A DNA stretch of 64,000 bases, from contig NZ_CP024870.1 of the NCBI RefSeq assembly GCF_002795265.1, positions 434,001 through 498,000 on the forward strand, given 5' to 3'. Shown piece after piece: positions 10,005 to 19,135 of the stretch (positions are counted from its first letter, which is position 1; every line of letters starts with the position of its first letter). The DNA is from Spiroplasma clarkii. GTDB taxonomy: Bacteria > Bacillota_I > Bacilli_A > Mycoplasmatales > Mycoplasmataceae. The notes under the pieces are model-generated. The model ran no database searches and was not told the origin of the DNA. It saw only the letters and a program-made list of their open reading frames with translations. The position numbers and the translations under genes were made by a program.

Positions 10005-10174
10005 TAGAAGGTAATGAGTTTGGAAGTTTTAAGTTTTTGTTAAGTTCATTTACCTTTAAAAATAAAAGAAAAACTAGGTGGGAAAGCAAATTCCAACAGT
10101 CAGAGTAGTGATTTTTTAGATATTGGAATGCTATAAAGAGTTTTAACTCATCTAGTGGATAAACGGAATTGGTG
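10005..10174 (+). ncRNA. Structured 5' leader, possible cis-regulatory RNA
   Basis: About 170 bases between a promoter and the next start codon, with no reading frame. Three helices can be drawn by eye. AAGGTAA (10008-10014) pairs with TTACCTT (10050-10056). ACTAGGTGGG (10073-10082) pairs with CTCATCTAGT (10147-10156), ten pairs with two G-U. Nested inside, AGC and ATTCCAA (10085-10096) pair with TTGGAAT and GCT (10123-10132). No T-run terminator is visible, so control, if any, would be at translation or as a stand-alone RNA. It does not match the purine, SAM, preQ1, THF, fluoride or T-box consensus as I know them. Confidence 0.4.
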
Positions 10175-10702
10175 ATGAAAATGAACAAAACAAGTAAAAT
10201 TAAGAAAATAGACTCTTATTCAACTATTGTGTTTCCAACTTTGGCATCTATAATGCTAATCTTATTAGGGGTTTACATGTCTTTTGGAACAAGTTGAAAT
10301 TTAAAAAATTCAGATTTATTCATAGCCTTAGTAATAATTGTGCCAATGACATTAATTTTTGTGGCATTCTTAATTATTTCAATTTATTTGGCTAAAAAAA
10401 ATCATTTAATTTTTACAAGCAATTTAAATCAAAAATTTAATGTTAGAAAATATTTAACAATTTCAATTATTGTGGGAATAGCTGCATTATTTATTCCAAT
10501 ATTTACTATATTAATAGCTAATGCTTTTAGATATGGTTTTTCTGGCCAAAGTATAAATTGGTGAGATTTGGTTTTATATTTAATGCTAATAGCTGCTGTT
10601 TGTGTTCCAATTACAGGTTTTTTAATTGGCTATTTTTATATTTTGTATTCTATTAGCAAAAAACCTGCAAACAAAAAAATAACATCAAAAATGAGCCTCT
10701 AA
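10175..10702 (+). CDS. Four-helix membrane protein, unknown function
   Basis: A 175-aa integral membrane protein I do not recognise. After a basic N-terminus there are four hydrophobic segments at roughly residues 16-38, 47-70, 90-115 and 135-160, separated by short polar loops, and the tail is Lys-rich. Two TGA codons are Trp. Start choice is uncertain: ATG at 10175 and ATG at 10181 are in frame (a GTG at 10172 also), with only a weak ribosome site. It follows a long structured leader, so its expression may be regulated by that RNA. A terminator lies about 50 bases downstream. Confidence 0.75.
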
Positions 10703-10751
10703 CTTTAGCATAGCAAGTAACAAAGATCCTTTTGAGATTGCTGGCAAATTT

Positions 10752-10785
10752 AAAAATAGTCTCATTTAAAAGACTATTTTTATTT
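10752..10785 (+). terminator. Terminator
   Basis: Eleven-base perfect stem (10752-10762 with 10771-10781), eight-base loop, T-rich end; ends the membrane-protein transcript. Confidence 0.75.
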
Positions 10786-10875
10786 AAAATTGAATATAAA
10801 CAATTTTGAAAAGTGCCCGATTTTAGAATTTCTGACAAACAATGGGAAAGGTTAAATTTTATTAACAAATATGAT

Positions 10876-10926
10876 TGATTCATAATCATTTTTTTGGTAA
10901 TTATGAATTAAGATTACCATTTTTTT
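10876..10926 (+). promoter_or_regulatory. Overlapping hairpins, attenuator-like
   Basis: TGATT-CAT-AATCA followed by seven T, then TGGTAAT pairing with ATTACCA followed by seven T. A third helix, ATTCATAAT (10878-10886) with ATTATGAAT (10900-10908), would disrupt both. The arrangement allows mutually exclusive folds; it may simply be two weak terminators. Confidence 0.3.
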
Positions 10927-10994
10927 GAAAAATTATAAAAAACTGTTTTTTTAAACTATAATAATATTAACTAATAGAAAAGGAGAAACAAAAA

Positions 10995-11588
10995 ATGTTA
11001 AACACTCAAAATCAAAATTTAGGTGAACCAGCAAAATCAAGTATGTTTGGTAGAGTAATATTTTATTTACTTTTTATACTTATTATCCCAATCTTTATTT
11101 ACATTTCAATGCGAAATCACTTTATTAGATTACAACAAAAAATTAATGAAGCCATGGGGGCAATTGATGCACAGTTAGAAGAAAGAGAAGATACTTTAGC
11201 ACAAATGTCAAATAGTATCCAAGGTCAAAGCAAAGTTACAGCAGATATTTTCAAAGAAATTACTAGACTGCGTACTTCTGGATCTCTTTCAGATAAAATG
11301 CTAGCCAATGATAAAATGACACAATTACAAGGTAAATTTAATTTACAAGTTGAAAATTATCCAGACTTACAACTTAGTGCATCTTTTCAACAATTTAATA
11401 ATACTTGTACATTGTTGAACCAAAAAATTGCAGCTGCTCGTCGTAACTATAATTCAAATGTTCAGATTTTTAACTCAGAAATCAATGTTTATCCAAAAAA
11501 TGTTGCTGCTAAAAATATGAAGTTATCTATAAAAGAATACTTTGAAGCATCACAAGAAGCTAGAGTAACAAAAAAAGCCTATTTTTAA
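10995..11588 (+). CDS. lemA: LemA family protein
   Basis: Membrane-anchored protein of 197 aa. A short N-terminal stretch is followed by one hydrophobic helix (about residues 19-40, VIFYLLFILIIPIFIYI), then a long helical, coiled-coil-like domain outside or inside the membrane. LemA hallmarks are clear: VENYPDLQLSASF, then a helix ending IAAARRNYNSNVQIFNSEI. The molecular function of LemA is not established. AAAAGGAGA precedes the ATG, and TATAAT lies at 10957. Its neighbours on the other strand are DUF3137 proteins, a pairing seen elsewhere in bacteria, which suggests a shared membrane-related role. Confidence 0.92.
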   Translation: MLNTQNQNLGEPAKSSMFGRVIFYLLFILIIPIFIYISMRNHFIRLQQKINEAMGAIDAQLEEREDTLAQMSNSIQGQSKVTADIFKEITRLRTSGSLSDKMLANDKMTQLQGKFNLQVENYPDLQLSASFQQFNNTCTLLNQKIAAARRNYNSNVQIFNSEINVYPKNVAAKNMKLSIKEYFEASQEARVTKKAYF

Positions 11589-11614
11589 TATCATTTAAAA
11601 ATGATATTTTTTTT
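11587..11614. terminator. Bidirectional terminator between lemA and DUF3137 gene
   Basis: AATATCAT and ATGATATT stem with A-rich and T-rich flanks between two convergent genes; can serve both strands. Confidence 0.75.
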
Positions 11615-11616
11615 GG

Positions 11617-12678
11617 CTAATTTCCACTTGTAATGGCTTTAAAGCCATTAAGTTTTTTGATAATTGTAGTTAAGGTATGTTCAAATCTGTTAACATTTGA
11701 GTTTAAACTTTTTAAAAGACTAGTATCTGCTAAAACTGGTCCATAAATTGCATTAACTGAATGATCACGACGTTCTTCAACTTCATTAACTGAATAGGTT
11801 TGTAAATCAGTTTTATTAATAAGCATGTTTTGGAAAGTGCCTTTTTCAAGGTTATTAAATGAGTCTAGCACAAGTGGGTTGAAGATGTTGAAAACAGACA
11901 TTCCATCACCTGAATAGAAGACTTTATATTTTTTATTAAAAGCAACACTTTCAGATTCAAATTTAGCTAATGGTTTTGGGGTTAATAGCACTTTATGTGC
12001 ACAAATAAAGTAGATGTTTTCATTTCTTGGTAGGGCTGCTTGTTGAATTAAAACATCAGCAAAGGTATGGTAGTAAACTCTTGAGGTTTCTTCACCCTTA
12101 TCATTACGACGAATCTCTACTCTTTCTTTAATGTATTCAATAGTGTAAGAGAAAACTTGATTTTGTAATTGAAAGACCAATTGGTTACCTCTTAGTTGAT
12201 TAGGATTAATTTCATAGTTTTTTAAAACATCATTGTAACCTGGATTTAAAATTAATGAATAACTTTCAGGAACAGAAATTACTTTGAATTCTTCTAGTTC
12301 AGGGAAGAATTTAGCCATCTGATTGTATAAAGTGACACTATTAATTTCTTTAATTTTTTGAAATGCAGGCAGTTGTCTTTTCTCGTTTAACTTTTTTTTG
12401 AAAACTCATAATAAAATAGCTACAGCTACAAGAGCTATAACAAAAAAGACTATGCCAATTTGAAGAAAAATCTTTGATCAACCTCCCGGTGTAGTTAAAA
12501 AATATACTAAAATACAAGCTATGCCAATAGCAAGACAGATTGCCAACATTATGATTCCAAATAGTTTTTTGCTAGCATACTTTTTGTCAATTGCAGCAGC
12601 TTCTGCATCAAGTTCTTTAATAGGTAAAATTTCTTCAATTTTGTATTTTTCTAAGTTTTGTAGTTTTTTTAATAGCAT
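11617..12678 (-). CDS. DUF3137 membrane protein, second copy
   Basis: 353-aa protein with TGA as Trp. N-terminal cytoplasmic segment, two transmembrane helices (about residues 37-60 and 70-92), then a soluble domain. The diagnostic DUF3137 core is KFESESVAFNKKYKVFYSGD followed by FNIFNPLVLDSF, plus an upstream YYHTFADVLI. Paralogue of the 360-aa protein at 13373-14455 along the whole length. Function unknown; the family often sits near lemA, as here. It starts four bases after the stop of the HEPN-like gene, with an AGGAGG-like site inside the end of that gene, so the two are one transcript. Confidence 0.88.
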
Positions 12679-12682
12679 ATAA

Positions 12683-13309
12683 TTACCTCCTATGCTTAGT
12701 GTGTGTATAATTTTTTAAATATAAATTCTTTAAGTCAACTAACCCCAATTTACAATCATCTAGATCTTGTAGTACTTGTCTTTTGATTTGTTTAGTCATT
12801 GAGGTGAGAAAACCAGCAATTAAATCTTGCAATTCATCTAAGTGGAGCACTAATAAATTATAGTGTGCAATGTTATTTCTTAAATCAATAACTCGATCAA
12901 TTTCTTGAACTTTTTGTTCATCAATTAGTTTCATAATAAATAAAATATCTTTTAAACGACCTAATGAATAATAGTTTTTATCAGTTTTGTTAATTTCATA
13001 AATGCTTGAATAATTTTTAAGATCAGGACTTAAAACAAACAAATTATTTTCTCAAATAGTCTTATCATAAAAAATTGACTTTAAATTTTCCTCATAAAGT
13101 TCAATGTACTTGTAAAAGACTTTTCTGATGCGTTTATCATAGCGAAAGTAATCCCGCAGCATAGTGTACTCAATTTCTTTCACTTTGAATTCAGTTTTAA
13201 TTTTTTCCTCAAAGAGATTATTAATTTTTTGACCATAAACTTTAACATACAAGTGATATTGTTGTTTTTGGTTTAGACCATACTTGTTTTTTTGGTCAGT
13301 AAATTTCAT
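12683..13309 (-). CDS. HEPN/Abi_2-like protein
   Basis: A 208-aa soluble helical protein. The segment DYFRYDKRIRKVFYKYIE followed by ENLKSIFYD resembles the N-terminal part of Abi_2 (AbiD/AbiF-type) abortive-infection proteins. Residues 144-149 are RNNIAH, the R-x4-H motif of HEPN ribonucleases, in the expected position in the second half. Family members are often toxins or phage-defence RNases that cleave RNA when triggered. The ATG at 13307-13309 has AAGGAG eight bases upstream and a minus-strand TATAAT at 13337-13342. No antitoxin gene (for example MNT nucleotidyltransferase) is adjacent; its operon partner is a DUF3137 membrane protein. The Abi_2 call is by eye. Confidence 0.65.
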
Positions 13310-13350
13310 ATGAACTCCTTTTTAATCTATAAATTTATTATAAATAAAAA

Positions 13351-13369
13351 ATCACACCATTAGTGCAAT
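13351..13369 (-). terminator. Terminator after first DUF3137 gene
   Basis: Seven-pair stem (13351-13357 with 13363-13369, two G-U), followed on the minus strand by a T run. It separates the first DUF3137 gene from the HEPN gene. Confidence 0.55.
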
Positions 13370-13372
13370 TTT

Positions 13373-14455
13373 TTATTTATTTTCTCTTGATCTAGAATTA
13401 ATGAAGGGTAGAAGACAAGCTAATTTAAGTTTGATTCGTGACAAGTTTTTTTCAAATCTTCCAATCATGTCATTTAACTCAATATCAATATCTTTATCGG
13501 TGACTTCAAACCCATAAATTGTATTTAACTTTAAATCAGAGTTTCTTTCAACTTCAGCTGAATTATAAACTAAAATTCCCGAGTTGTTGATAAACATACT
13601 TCTCAAATTTGGGAAATTATTAGAGATGAATTTATCTAACACAACTGGGTTGAAAAGGTCAAACACCTCAGTTTCATCAGCAATATAAGAAACTTTATAC
13701 TTATTATTAAACTCGACACTTTCAGATTCAAATTTTTTAAATTGACCACCCTGGAATTTTTTGGTTGAAAGATAAAAAATACCATGATTGTTAGTAATAG
13801 CTTTGGGTTGCATTAGTGCATCCACAAAAGTGTGGTAATAAATATAAGTTGTGTGGTTTTTACTATGTATTGTCACAACTCTTTCATGCACATATTCAAT
13901 TGTAAAAGCGTATTTAAGTCCTTTATAAGAAAAGACAATGTGCCCACCTCTAATTAATTTAGGGTTGATTTGAAGTGAGCGTAATTCTGCTAGAAAGTCT
14001 GGATTATAACGGCAGCGATAATCATCAGTCACAGCAATTATTTCTAAACCCTTTAATGAGGGCTGTAATTCAATAATACGATTATAAAAGATTTCTGAAC
14101 CTAAGGCTTTAATTTTTCTAATTACTGGTGAATTGTTTTTTTCTTTTCTTTCATTTGCTCGGGAAACAAAATAACAAATTAATAAAAGAATTGCCCCTCC
14201 ACCAAATGCTGCAAAACACACTAGATAAAGCAAGGCATTTTTTGTATCACCACCTGAAACACTTTTTCCACCATATTTTACATAAAGTATTAAAAAAAAG
14301 ACACCTGTAACAATAAGCGAAAGAATACCTAGAAGTAAAAAAACAAATTGGTGACGGTTATATTTTGCTGCAAGTCTTTTCGACTCTTTCATAAATTCGT
14401 CCAAAGGGAGAAGCTCATTTATTTTATATTTTTCAATATACTCTAATTTTTCCAT
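13373..14455 (-). CDS. DUF3137 membrane protein, first copy
   Basis: 360-aa paralogue of the protein at 11617-12678. Cytoplasmic N-terminus, two transmembrane helices (about residues 37-60 and 76-100), then a soluble domain. Shared marks: IYYHTFVDALM, KFESESVEFNNKYKVSYIAD and FNPVVLDKF, the core of DUF3137. AAGAGGTG lies before the ATG at 14453-14455. It has its own terminator, so the three genes here form one single-gene unit and one two-gene unit in the same direction. Function unknown; association with LemA is inferred from neighbourhood only. Confidence 0.88.
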   Translation of the reverse strand: MEKLEYIEKYKINELLPLDEFMKESKRLAAKYNRHQFVFLLLGILSLIVTGVFFLILYVKYGGKSVSGGDTKNALLYLVCFAAFGGGAILLLICYFVSRANERKEKNNSPVIRKIKALGSEIFYNRIIELQPSLKGLEIIAVTDDYRCRYNPDFLAELRSLQINPKLIRGGHIVFSYKGLKYAFTIEYVHERVVTIHSKNHTTYIYYHTFVDALMQPKAITNNHGIFYLSTKKFQGGQFKKFESESVEFNNKYKVSYIADETEVFDLFNPVVLDKFISNNFPNLRSMFINNSGILVYNSAEVERNSDLKLNTIYGFEVTDKDIDIELNDMIGRFEKNLSRIKLKLACLLPFINSRSRENK

Positions 14456-14618
14456 TTGTACACCTCTTATACAAATAGATTATATCTTGAAAAATATTTT
14501 TTTTAAAAAAAGTCTAAAAAATATTTAGTTTTTTCTAAATTAAGCTAATTTACTGAAGTTGTTCAAAATTCATTATTTTTGACAAAATTTGTCAAACAAC
14601 TTTTTCAAGTAAAAAAGT

Positions 14619-14677
14619 TTTTCTGGTTATTTTTGCTTTAAAATAATTTTGTTGGTATTTTTTAAACTTAACCAGAA
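14619..14677. repeat. Long-loop inverted repeat
   Basis: TTCTGGTTA and TAACCAGAA, nine bases, separated by about 40 AT-rich bases just after the Nfu stop. Possibly a weak terminator. Confidence 0.3.
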
Positions 14678-14678
14678 C

Positions 14679-14918
14679 TTACATAACCAGCTCAATACCA
14701 TCAATATCATAGGGAAATTCTTCAAGTAAAATGGATTCAATTCCTTCTTTAAAGGTAATGTCTGTGAGTCCACAACCAACACAGTTTCCCAACAATCTAA
14801 TGTAAACCAAACGGTCTTTAAAGGCTACAAATTCCATGTCACCGCCATCCTGGTTTACATAGATTTTTAATTGATCTAGAATTTCTTTGATTTTTGTTAC
14901 TAATACTTCGCTATCCAT
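14679..14918 (-). CDS. NifU-like (Nfu-type) Fe-S carrier protein
   Basis: 79-aa protein consisting only of the Nfu domain, which holds a Fe-S cluster at a CXXC dimer interface and passes it to target enzymes. YVNQDGGDMEF and the ligand motif GNCVGCGLTD are clear, followed by the usual hydrophobic C-terminus. I chose the ATG at 14916-14918, nine bases after AGGAG, over a TTG three codons upstream that would overlap the ribosome site. It complements the suf operon at 3028-7615 and is transcribed alone, divergent from the S1-domain gene. Confidence 0.92.
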   Translation of the reverse strand: MDSEVLVTKIKEILDQLKIYVNQDGGDMEFVAFKDRLVYIRLLGNCVGCGLTDITFKEGIESILLEEFPYDIDGIELVM

Positions 14919-15009
14919 AATTTCCAACTCCTCTTGTTAAAATTATTTTACATTAAATAAAGATTTAAAAAAATTAAGTGTAAAATTTTACTAGGAGGAA
15001 TTAAAAAAA

Positions 15010-15321
15010 ATGATGAGTATCGGACAAAAAGTTAAAGTCAAAATCACTTGCTTAGTGAGTTATGGCGCTTTTTGCGAGGTTATGGACGGAAATCAATTAA
15101 GAAAGGGCTTGATCCACATCTCTGAGTTTTCAGATTATTTTGTAACTAGTGTCAATCAATATGTGGCTACTGGTGATGAGGTTGAGGTTCAATTAATTGG
15201 TATTATTGAAGAAACTCAACAGTTAAGATTAAGCTATAAAAACCTACGTCCCGAACTTTTAAAAAGTGACTTAGTAAAAGCTAGAGAAGCCAGACGTCTA
15301 TCTAGATTTAAAAAGTTTTAA
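15010..15321 (+). CDS. S1-domain RNA-binding protein
   Basis: 103-aa protein with one S1 (OB-fold) RNA-binding domain over residues 3-75: GQKVKVKITCLVSYGAFCEV, KGLIHISEFSDYFV, and VEVQLIGIIEETQQLRLSYK. A basic C-terminal tail follows (AREARRLSRFKKF). It resembles the small general-stress/YugI-CvfD group that binds ribosomes or RNA in Firmicutes, where pgi is a frequent neighbour, as here. AGGAGG lies before tandem ATGs at 15010 and 15013; either could start the protein. Confidence 0.9.
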   Translation: MMSIGQKVKVKITCLVSYGAFCEVMDGNQLRKGLIHISEFSDYFVTSVNQYVATGDEVEVQLIGIIEETQQLRLSYKNLRPELLKSDLVKAREARRLSRFKKF

Positions 15322-15361
15322 AAGTGCGGGTAAGTAATAATATCAAAGGAGTAATATAAAT

Positions 15362-16642
15362 ATGATAAAAGTAGATTTTTCAAATTCACAAATTGAACAA
15401 GAAATAAAAAAATTCGATAAAAACAAAGTAAAAGCAGTTCATCAAATGATTGAACAAAAAACTGGAGTGGGGAATGATTTTTTAGGGTGAGTTGATTACC
15501 CTGAAGATTTTGATAAAACTGAGTACTTAAAAATGAAAAAAGTAGCTCAAAACCTACAAAAAGAAATTGATGTTTTGTTAGTAGTCAGTATCGGGGGAAG
15601 TTATTTGGGAGCAAGAGCTGCCAATGAAATGATAAATGGTTTATTTCCAACAAATAAAGTTAAATTAATTTTTGTTGGAAACACCATTTCATCAACATAT
15701 ACTCAACAAGTTTTTGAATACCTAAAAGACAAAGAATTTGGAATTGTCAATATTTCAAAATCAGGAACTACTACTGAACCAGGAATTGCTTTCAGAGTTT
15801 ATGAAAAACAATTAATAGATTTAAAAGGTAAAGAAATTGCCAAAAAACGTATAATTGCAGTCACAGATAAAGCTAAAGGAGCTTTAAAACAATTAGCAAC
15901 CGCAGAAGGGTATGAAACATTTACAATCCCTGATGATATTGGGGGAAGATTTAGTGTTTTCTCACCAGTAGGGTTATTTCCACTATTGGTTTGTGGTATT
16001 GACACTGATGCTATGTTTGCTGGAGCCAAACAAGCTATGAAGGATTTAAAAAATGAACAAAATTCTGCATATGACTATGCAGTTGCTAGATATATTTTAA
16101 ATACCCAAAAAGGTTATAAATGTGAAACATTAGTAGCATATGAGCTACAAATGCAAATGTTTACTGAGTGATGAAAACAATTATTTGGTGAATCAGAAGG
16201 TAAAGATGGAGTTGGATTATTTCCAACAAGTTGTATTTTTTCAACAGACTTGCATTCACTAGGGCAATTTATTCAAGAGGGGACTAAAAACGTTTTATTT
16301 GAAACAATAATAGATATTAAAAAACCAAATTTAGATTTAAATGTGCCAAAAACACAAGCAGATTTAGATGGTTTAAACTATTTAACAACTAAAACATTCC
16401 ATCAAATTAATCAAACAGCACTACTTGGTGTTATTGATGCACATGCAAATGAAGGAAAGGTTCCAAATATCATTTTAGAATTTGATAAAATGGATGCTGA
16501 AATGTTTGGTTACGCTGCATATTGATTTATGAAAGCCTGCGCTATGAGTGGTTATTTATTAGGCATAAACCCATTCAACCAACCTGGAGTTGAAGTATAT
16601 AAAACAAACATGTTTAAACTACTGAAAAAACCAGGATTTTAG
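15362..16642 (+). CDS. pgi: Glucose-6-phosphate isomerase
   Basis: Cytosolic glycolytic enzyme of 426 aa that interconverts glucose 6-phosphate and fructose 6-phosphate. Substrate-binding motifs visible: [27 protein letters not shown], the signature [18 protein letters not shown], and C-terminal [10 protein letters not shown] with the catalytic Lys. [11 protein letters not shown] segment carries a conserved His. Length is typical of the short bacterial form. AAAGGAG precedes the ATG at 15362. It probably shares a transcript with the upstream S1-domain gene (40-base gap, no terminator) and ends at a clear terminator. It links sugar uptake to glycolysis. Confidence 0.97.
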
Positions 16643-16649
16643 AAATTTA

Positions 16650-16678
16650 AAACAATTGTAAAAACAATTGTTTTTTTA
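16650..16678 (+). terminator. Terminator after pgi
   Basis: AAACAATTG and CAATTGTTT stem with a five-base loop and T run. Confidence 0.75.
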
Positions 16679-16703
16679 TTTAAAATTATAGTGGTGATAG
16701 AAA

Positions 16704-17204
16704 ATGTTAAGTACAAAAAATTTATTAGCAATTGTTGAAAAGCAAAAGGAATTAGATAGTGCTATAATTTCTGCAAAACAATTAAAATCAGACAAAACTA
16801 TTTTCTCAAAGAAAATAGTGGCACTATTAGTAGAGTTAGGAGAATTTATTAATGAGGAGCGCTCATTCAAGTATTGATCTGCTAAACCGGCGAGTGAAAA
16901 AAAAGTTCTACTTGAAGAGTTTATTGATGGAATTCATTTTATAATATCTATAGGGATTAATCTTGATTATGACTTTGTTAGTTATCAATTTGCCCCAGTT
17001 GTTAAAAACACTATTGATTTATATTTGTATTGTTATGCTCAAATTGCAATTTTTAGTAAAAAACAATCAACAAATAATTTCAAAGTAGTTTTAGATGGTT
17101 ATTTTTCAATTGCAAAATGTTTAGGATTTACCGAATCCGAACTTTTAACAGCTTACAATGAAAAAAATGAAGTGAATTTAAAAAGACAAGATAGCAATTA
17201 CTAA
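16704..17204 (+). CDS. dUTPase-like (dimeric, all-alpha NTP-PPase) protein
   Basis: 166-aa helical pyrophosphatase of the dUTPase_2 family, which hydrolyses dUTP to dUMP and keeps uracil out of DNA. Motifs: LLVELGEFINEERSFKYW gives the first metal-binding Glu pairs, and EEFIDGIHFIISIG the Glu-x2-Asp pair. One TGA is Trp in that first motif. GGTGAT lies about seven bases before the ATG. It starts a run of closely spaced genes (dUTPase, unknown, methyltransferase). Confidence 0.88.
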
Positions 17205-17207
17205 AGG

Positions 17208-18347
17208 ATGGTGATGAACTTGGAGAAGAAAAAAAATAAACTATTTGATTATACTCCCAACAACCCCAATGACAGTAAAAGACCTACTTTAAAAGATGAA
17301 AGTACCAAATCTGTTGAGGTTGAACAAGAGGCTCAAACAGTGACTTTAATTGCAAAACCAATGTTAAAAGCACAAGAATTGATTAGTGATAGTGTTGACA
17401 AAGAAGCTAAATCAAGTGCTCAGAGTTTAATTGCAAGGTTAAAAGCCCAAGTAAGTGAAAAAACTGAACAACCAAGCACAAATAATGTAGCAAACCCTTT
17501 TGTTTCAGTTGACCCAGATGCTGAAAATTATGAAAAAAAAGACAATGTGGTGATGCCAGATCCCAATAGTGAAATTTGTTTATTTAATCGTAACCAAGCA
17601 TATAAAAGTCAAAGTGATGTCAATGAATATCGAGATGTTAAGAGTAAAATGTTGCGTTTACAAAAAGATGTGAGAATTACTTTAACTCCAGCAGAAATTC
17701 AACAAATTGTTGATTATTTTTCATATCAAGTAGTTAAAATAACCAAAAAAGAAGTGGTTATTAAAGATAAAAAGTATGGGTATGAATTTTATAAAAATAA
17801 TAATGATCAAAAATGATGAGTAGTTGCTTTAAAATTTGAAGAGTTATTCAACCCCAAAGAAGTTCGTTACATCACCTTATGAAGTGGAAACACTTTTACA
17901 GGCTATGGATTGCCAACCTTGGCAGCTTGTTTAAAAAAAGCAGATGATTTAATGAGTTATGGACGTACAGGAACAGTTGTTTGAAGAGATTGTGTTATGG
18001 ATTGAAATGAAGCTGGTTTTCGTTTTATTGCTGGAGATGACCCAAAATCATTTACTTTTAAAGAGTACATGAAAATTGTAAAATGGTATGAAAGTAACAA
18101 AATTCGAATTCATGTCAAAGATGTTAAAGTAAAAGATTATGAAGATTTAATGACTGAAATTAAAGCTCAAAAAGCTGCAGGCAAACCAGTTAATCCTTTA
18201 GCATCATTGCAAGCAAAATTATTAGAAACTCCAAGAAGGGCTATCAACATTGCAGGTTACCCAGTTAGTGATCCAAAATTCAGTGGAAAGGATGCAACGA
18301 AACCAGAAAACAAACTTTATCAAATAGCCTTTTCGTTGACAGGTTAG
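17208..18347 (+). CDS. Conserved hypothetical protein
   Basis: 379-aa soluble protein that I do not recognise. Residues 1-110 are charged and low in complexity (rich in Lys, Glu, Ser, Gln), probably disordered. The remainder looks folded, with several Trp encoded by TGA (17814, 17817, 17880, 17982, 18003) and motifs such as LWSGNTFTGYGLPTLAACLKK and NIAGYPVSDPKFS. No signal peptide or membrane segment. Starts at 17208 or 17214 are both possible; AAAGGA at 17203-17208 better suits the second. It follows the dUTPase stop by three bases and is followed by the methyltransferase after two bases, so it belongs to a tight operon. Confidence 0.8.
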
Positions 18348-18349
18348 TT

Positions 18350-19090
18350 ATGGAAAAGATAACTTCAGTAAAAAATCAAATAATCATAGGTGCTTGTGAA
18401 CTAAAAAATCGAGCTGAGCAAATCGCTCAACAAAAGTATTTGGTTGAGGGAGTAAATATTGTTGTTGAAGCATTAAAAAATCAGGTTGTAGAAACCATTT
18501 TTGCTACTAAAAAACACTTAGCAACTTTTAAAGACTTCAAAAATTGCATTGAAATCACAGATAATGTTGCAGCTAAATTAACAGATCTAAAACTATCTCA
18601 AGAAGTTTTTGCAGTTTGTCGCATCAAAACCAATGACTTTTATTCAGCACATACTTTAGTAATTGATGGAGTTCAAGACCCAGGTAATTTAGGAACCTTG
18701 ATTCGCTCAGCTGCTGCTTTTGGTTTTAAAAATATTTTGTGTTCACATGACACTGTTAATTTATACAGTGGTAAAGTATTAAGAGCAATCCAAGGTCAAC
18801 ATTTTAGTTTACACATCAAGTATTGTGATTTGGTACGAACTCTTAAAGATTTAAAAGAACAAGATTTTCTGGTTTTAGGAACCAACTTGCAGGGTGGTAA
18901 TAGTCAACCAGTAATTTCAAAAAATCGCAAAGTTGCAATAGTTTTAGGTAATGAAGGTCAAGGAGTTCGTCCTGAAATTTCTGAACTTTGTGAGGCTAAT
19001 ATTTTACTTGAAATTGAAGCACAAGTTGAAAGTTTAAATGTAGCAATTGCTGGATCAATTTTAATGTACTTAATTAAGTTTGGAAAATAA
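18350..19090 (+). CDS. SpoU/TrmH-family RNA 2'-O-methyltransferase
   Basis: 246-aa SPOUT methyltransferase using S-adenosylmethionine to methylate a ribose in rRNA or tRNA. An N-terminal substrate-binding domain (about 1-95, with FLVEG-like YLVEGVNIVVEA) precedes the knotted catalytic domain. SpoU motifs are present: DPGNLGTLIRSAAAFGF (motif 1, with the catalytic Arg), VLGNEGQGV (motif 2) and SLNVAIAGSILMY (motif 3). The target cannot be told from sequence. The ATG is two bases after the previous stop with no clear ribosome site, suggesting translational coupling. Confidence 0.93.
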   Translation: MEKITSVKNQIIIGACELKNRAEQIAQQKYLVEGVNIVVEALKNQVVETIFATKKHLATFKDFKNCIEITDNVAAKLTDLKLSQEVFAVCRIKTNDFYSAHTLVIDGVQDPGNLGTLIRSAAAFGFKNILCSHDTVNLYSGKVLRAIQGQHFSLHIKYCDLVRTLKDLKEQDFLVLGTNLQGGNSQPVISKNRKVAIVLGNEGQGVRPEISELCEANILLEIEAQVESLNVAIAGSILMYLIKFGK

Positions 19091-19135
19091 TTTTTAGTTT
19101 TAAGGTCTAAAATATTATTAAGGAGAAAAATAAAT

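Larger units (their letters stand above)
10703..10994 (+). other. Intergenic region with terminators and lemA promoter
   Basis: No gene seen. It contains a terminator at 10752-10785, a cluster of overlapping hairpins at 10876-10926 and a TATAAT at 10957-10962 ahead of lemA. Confidence 0.6.
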
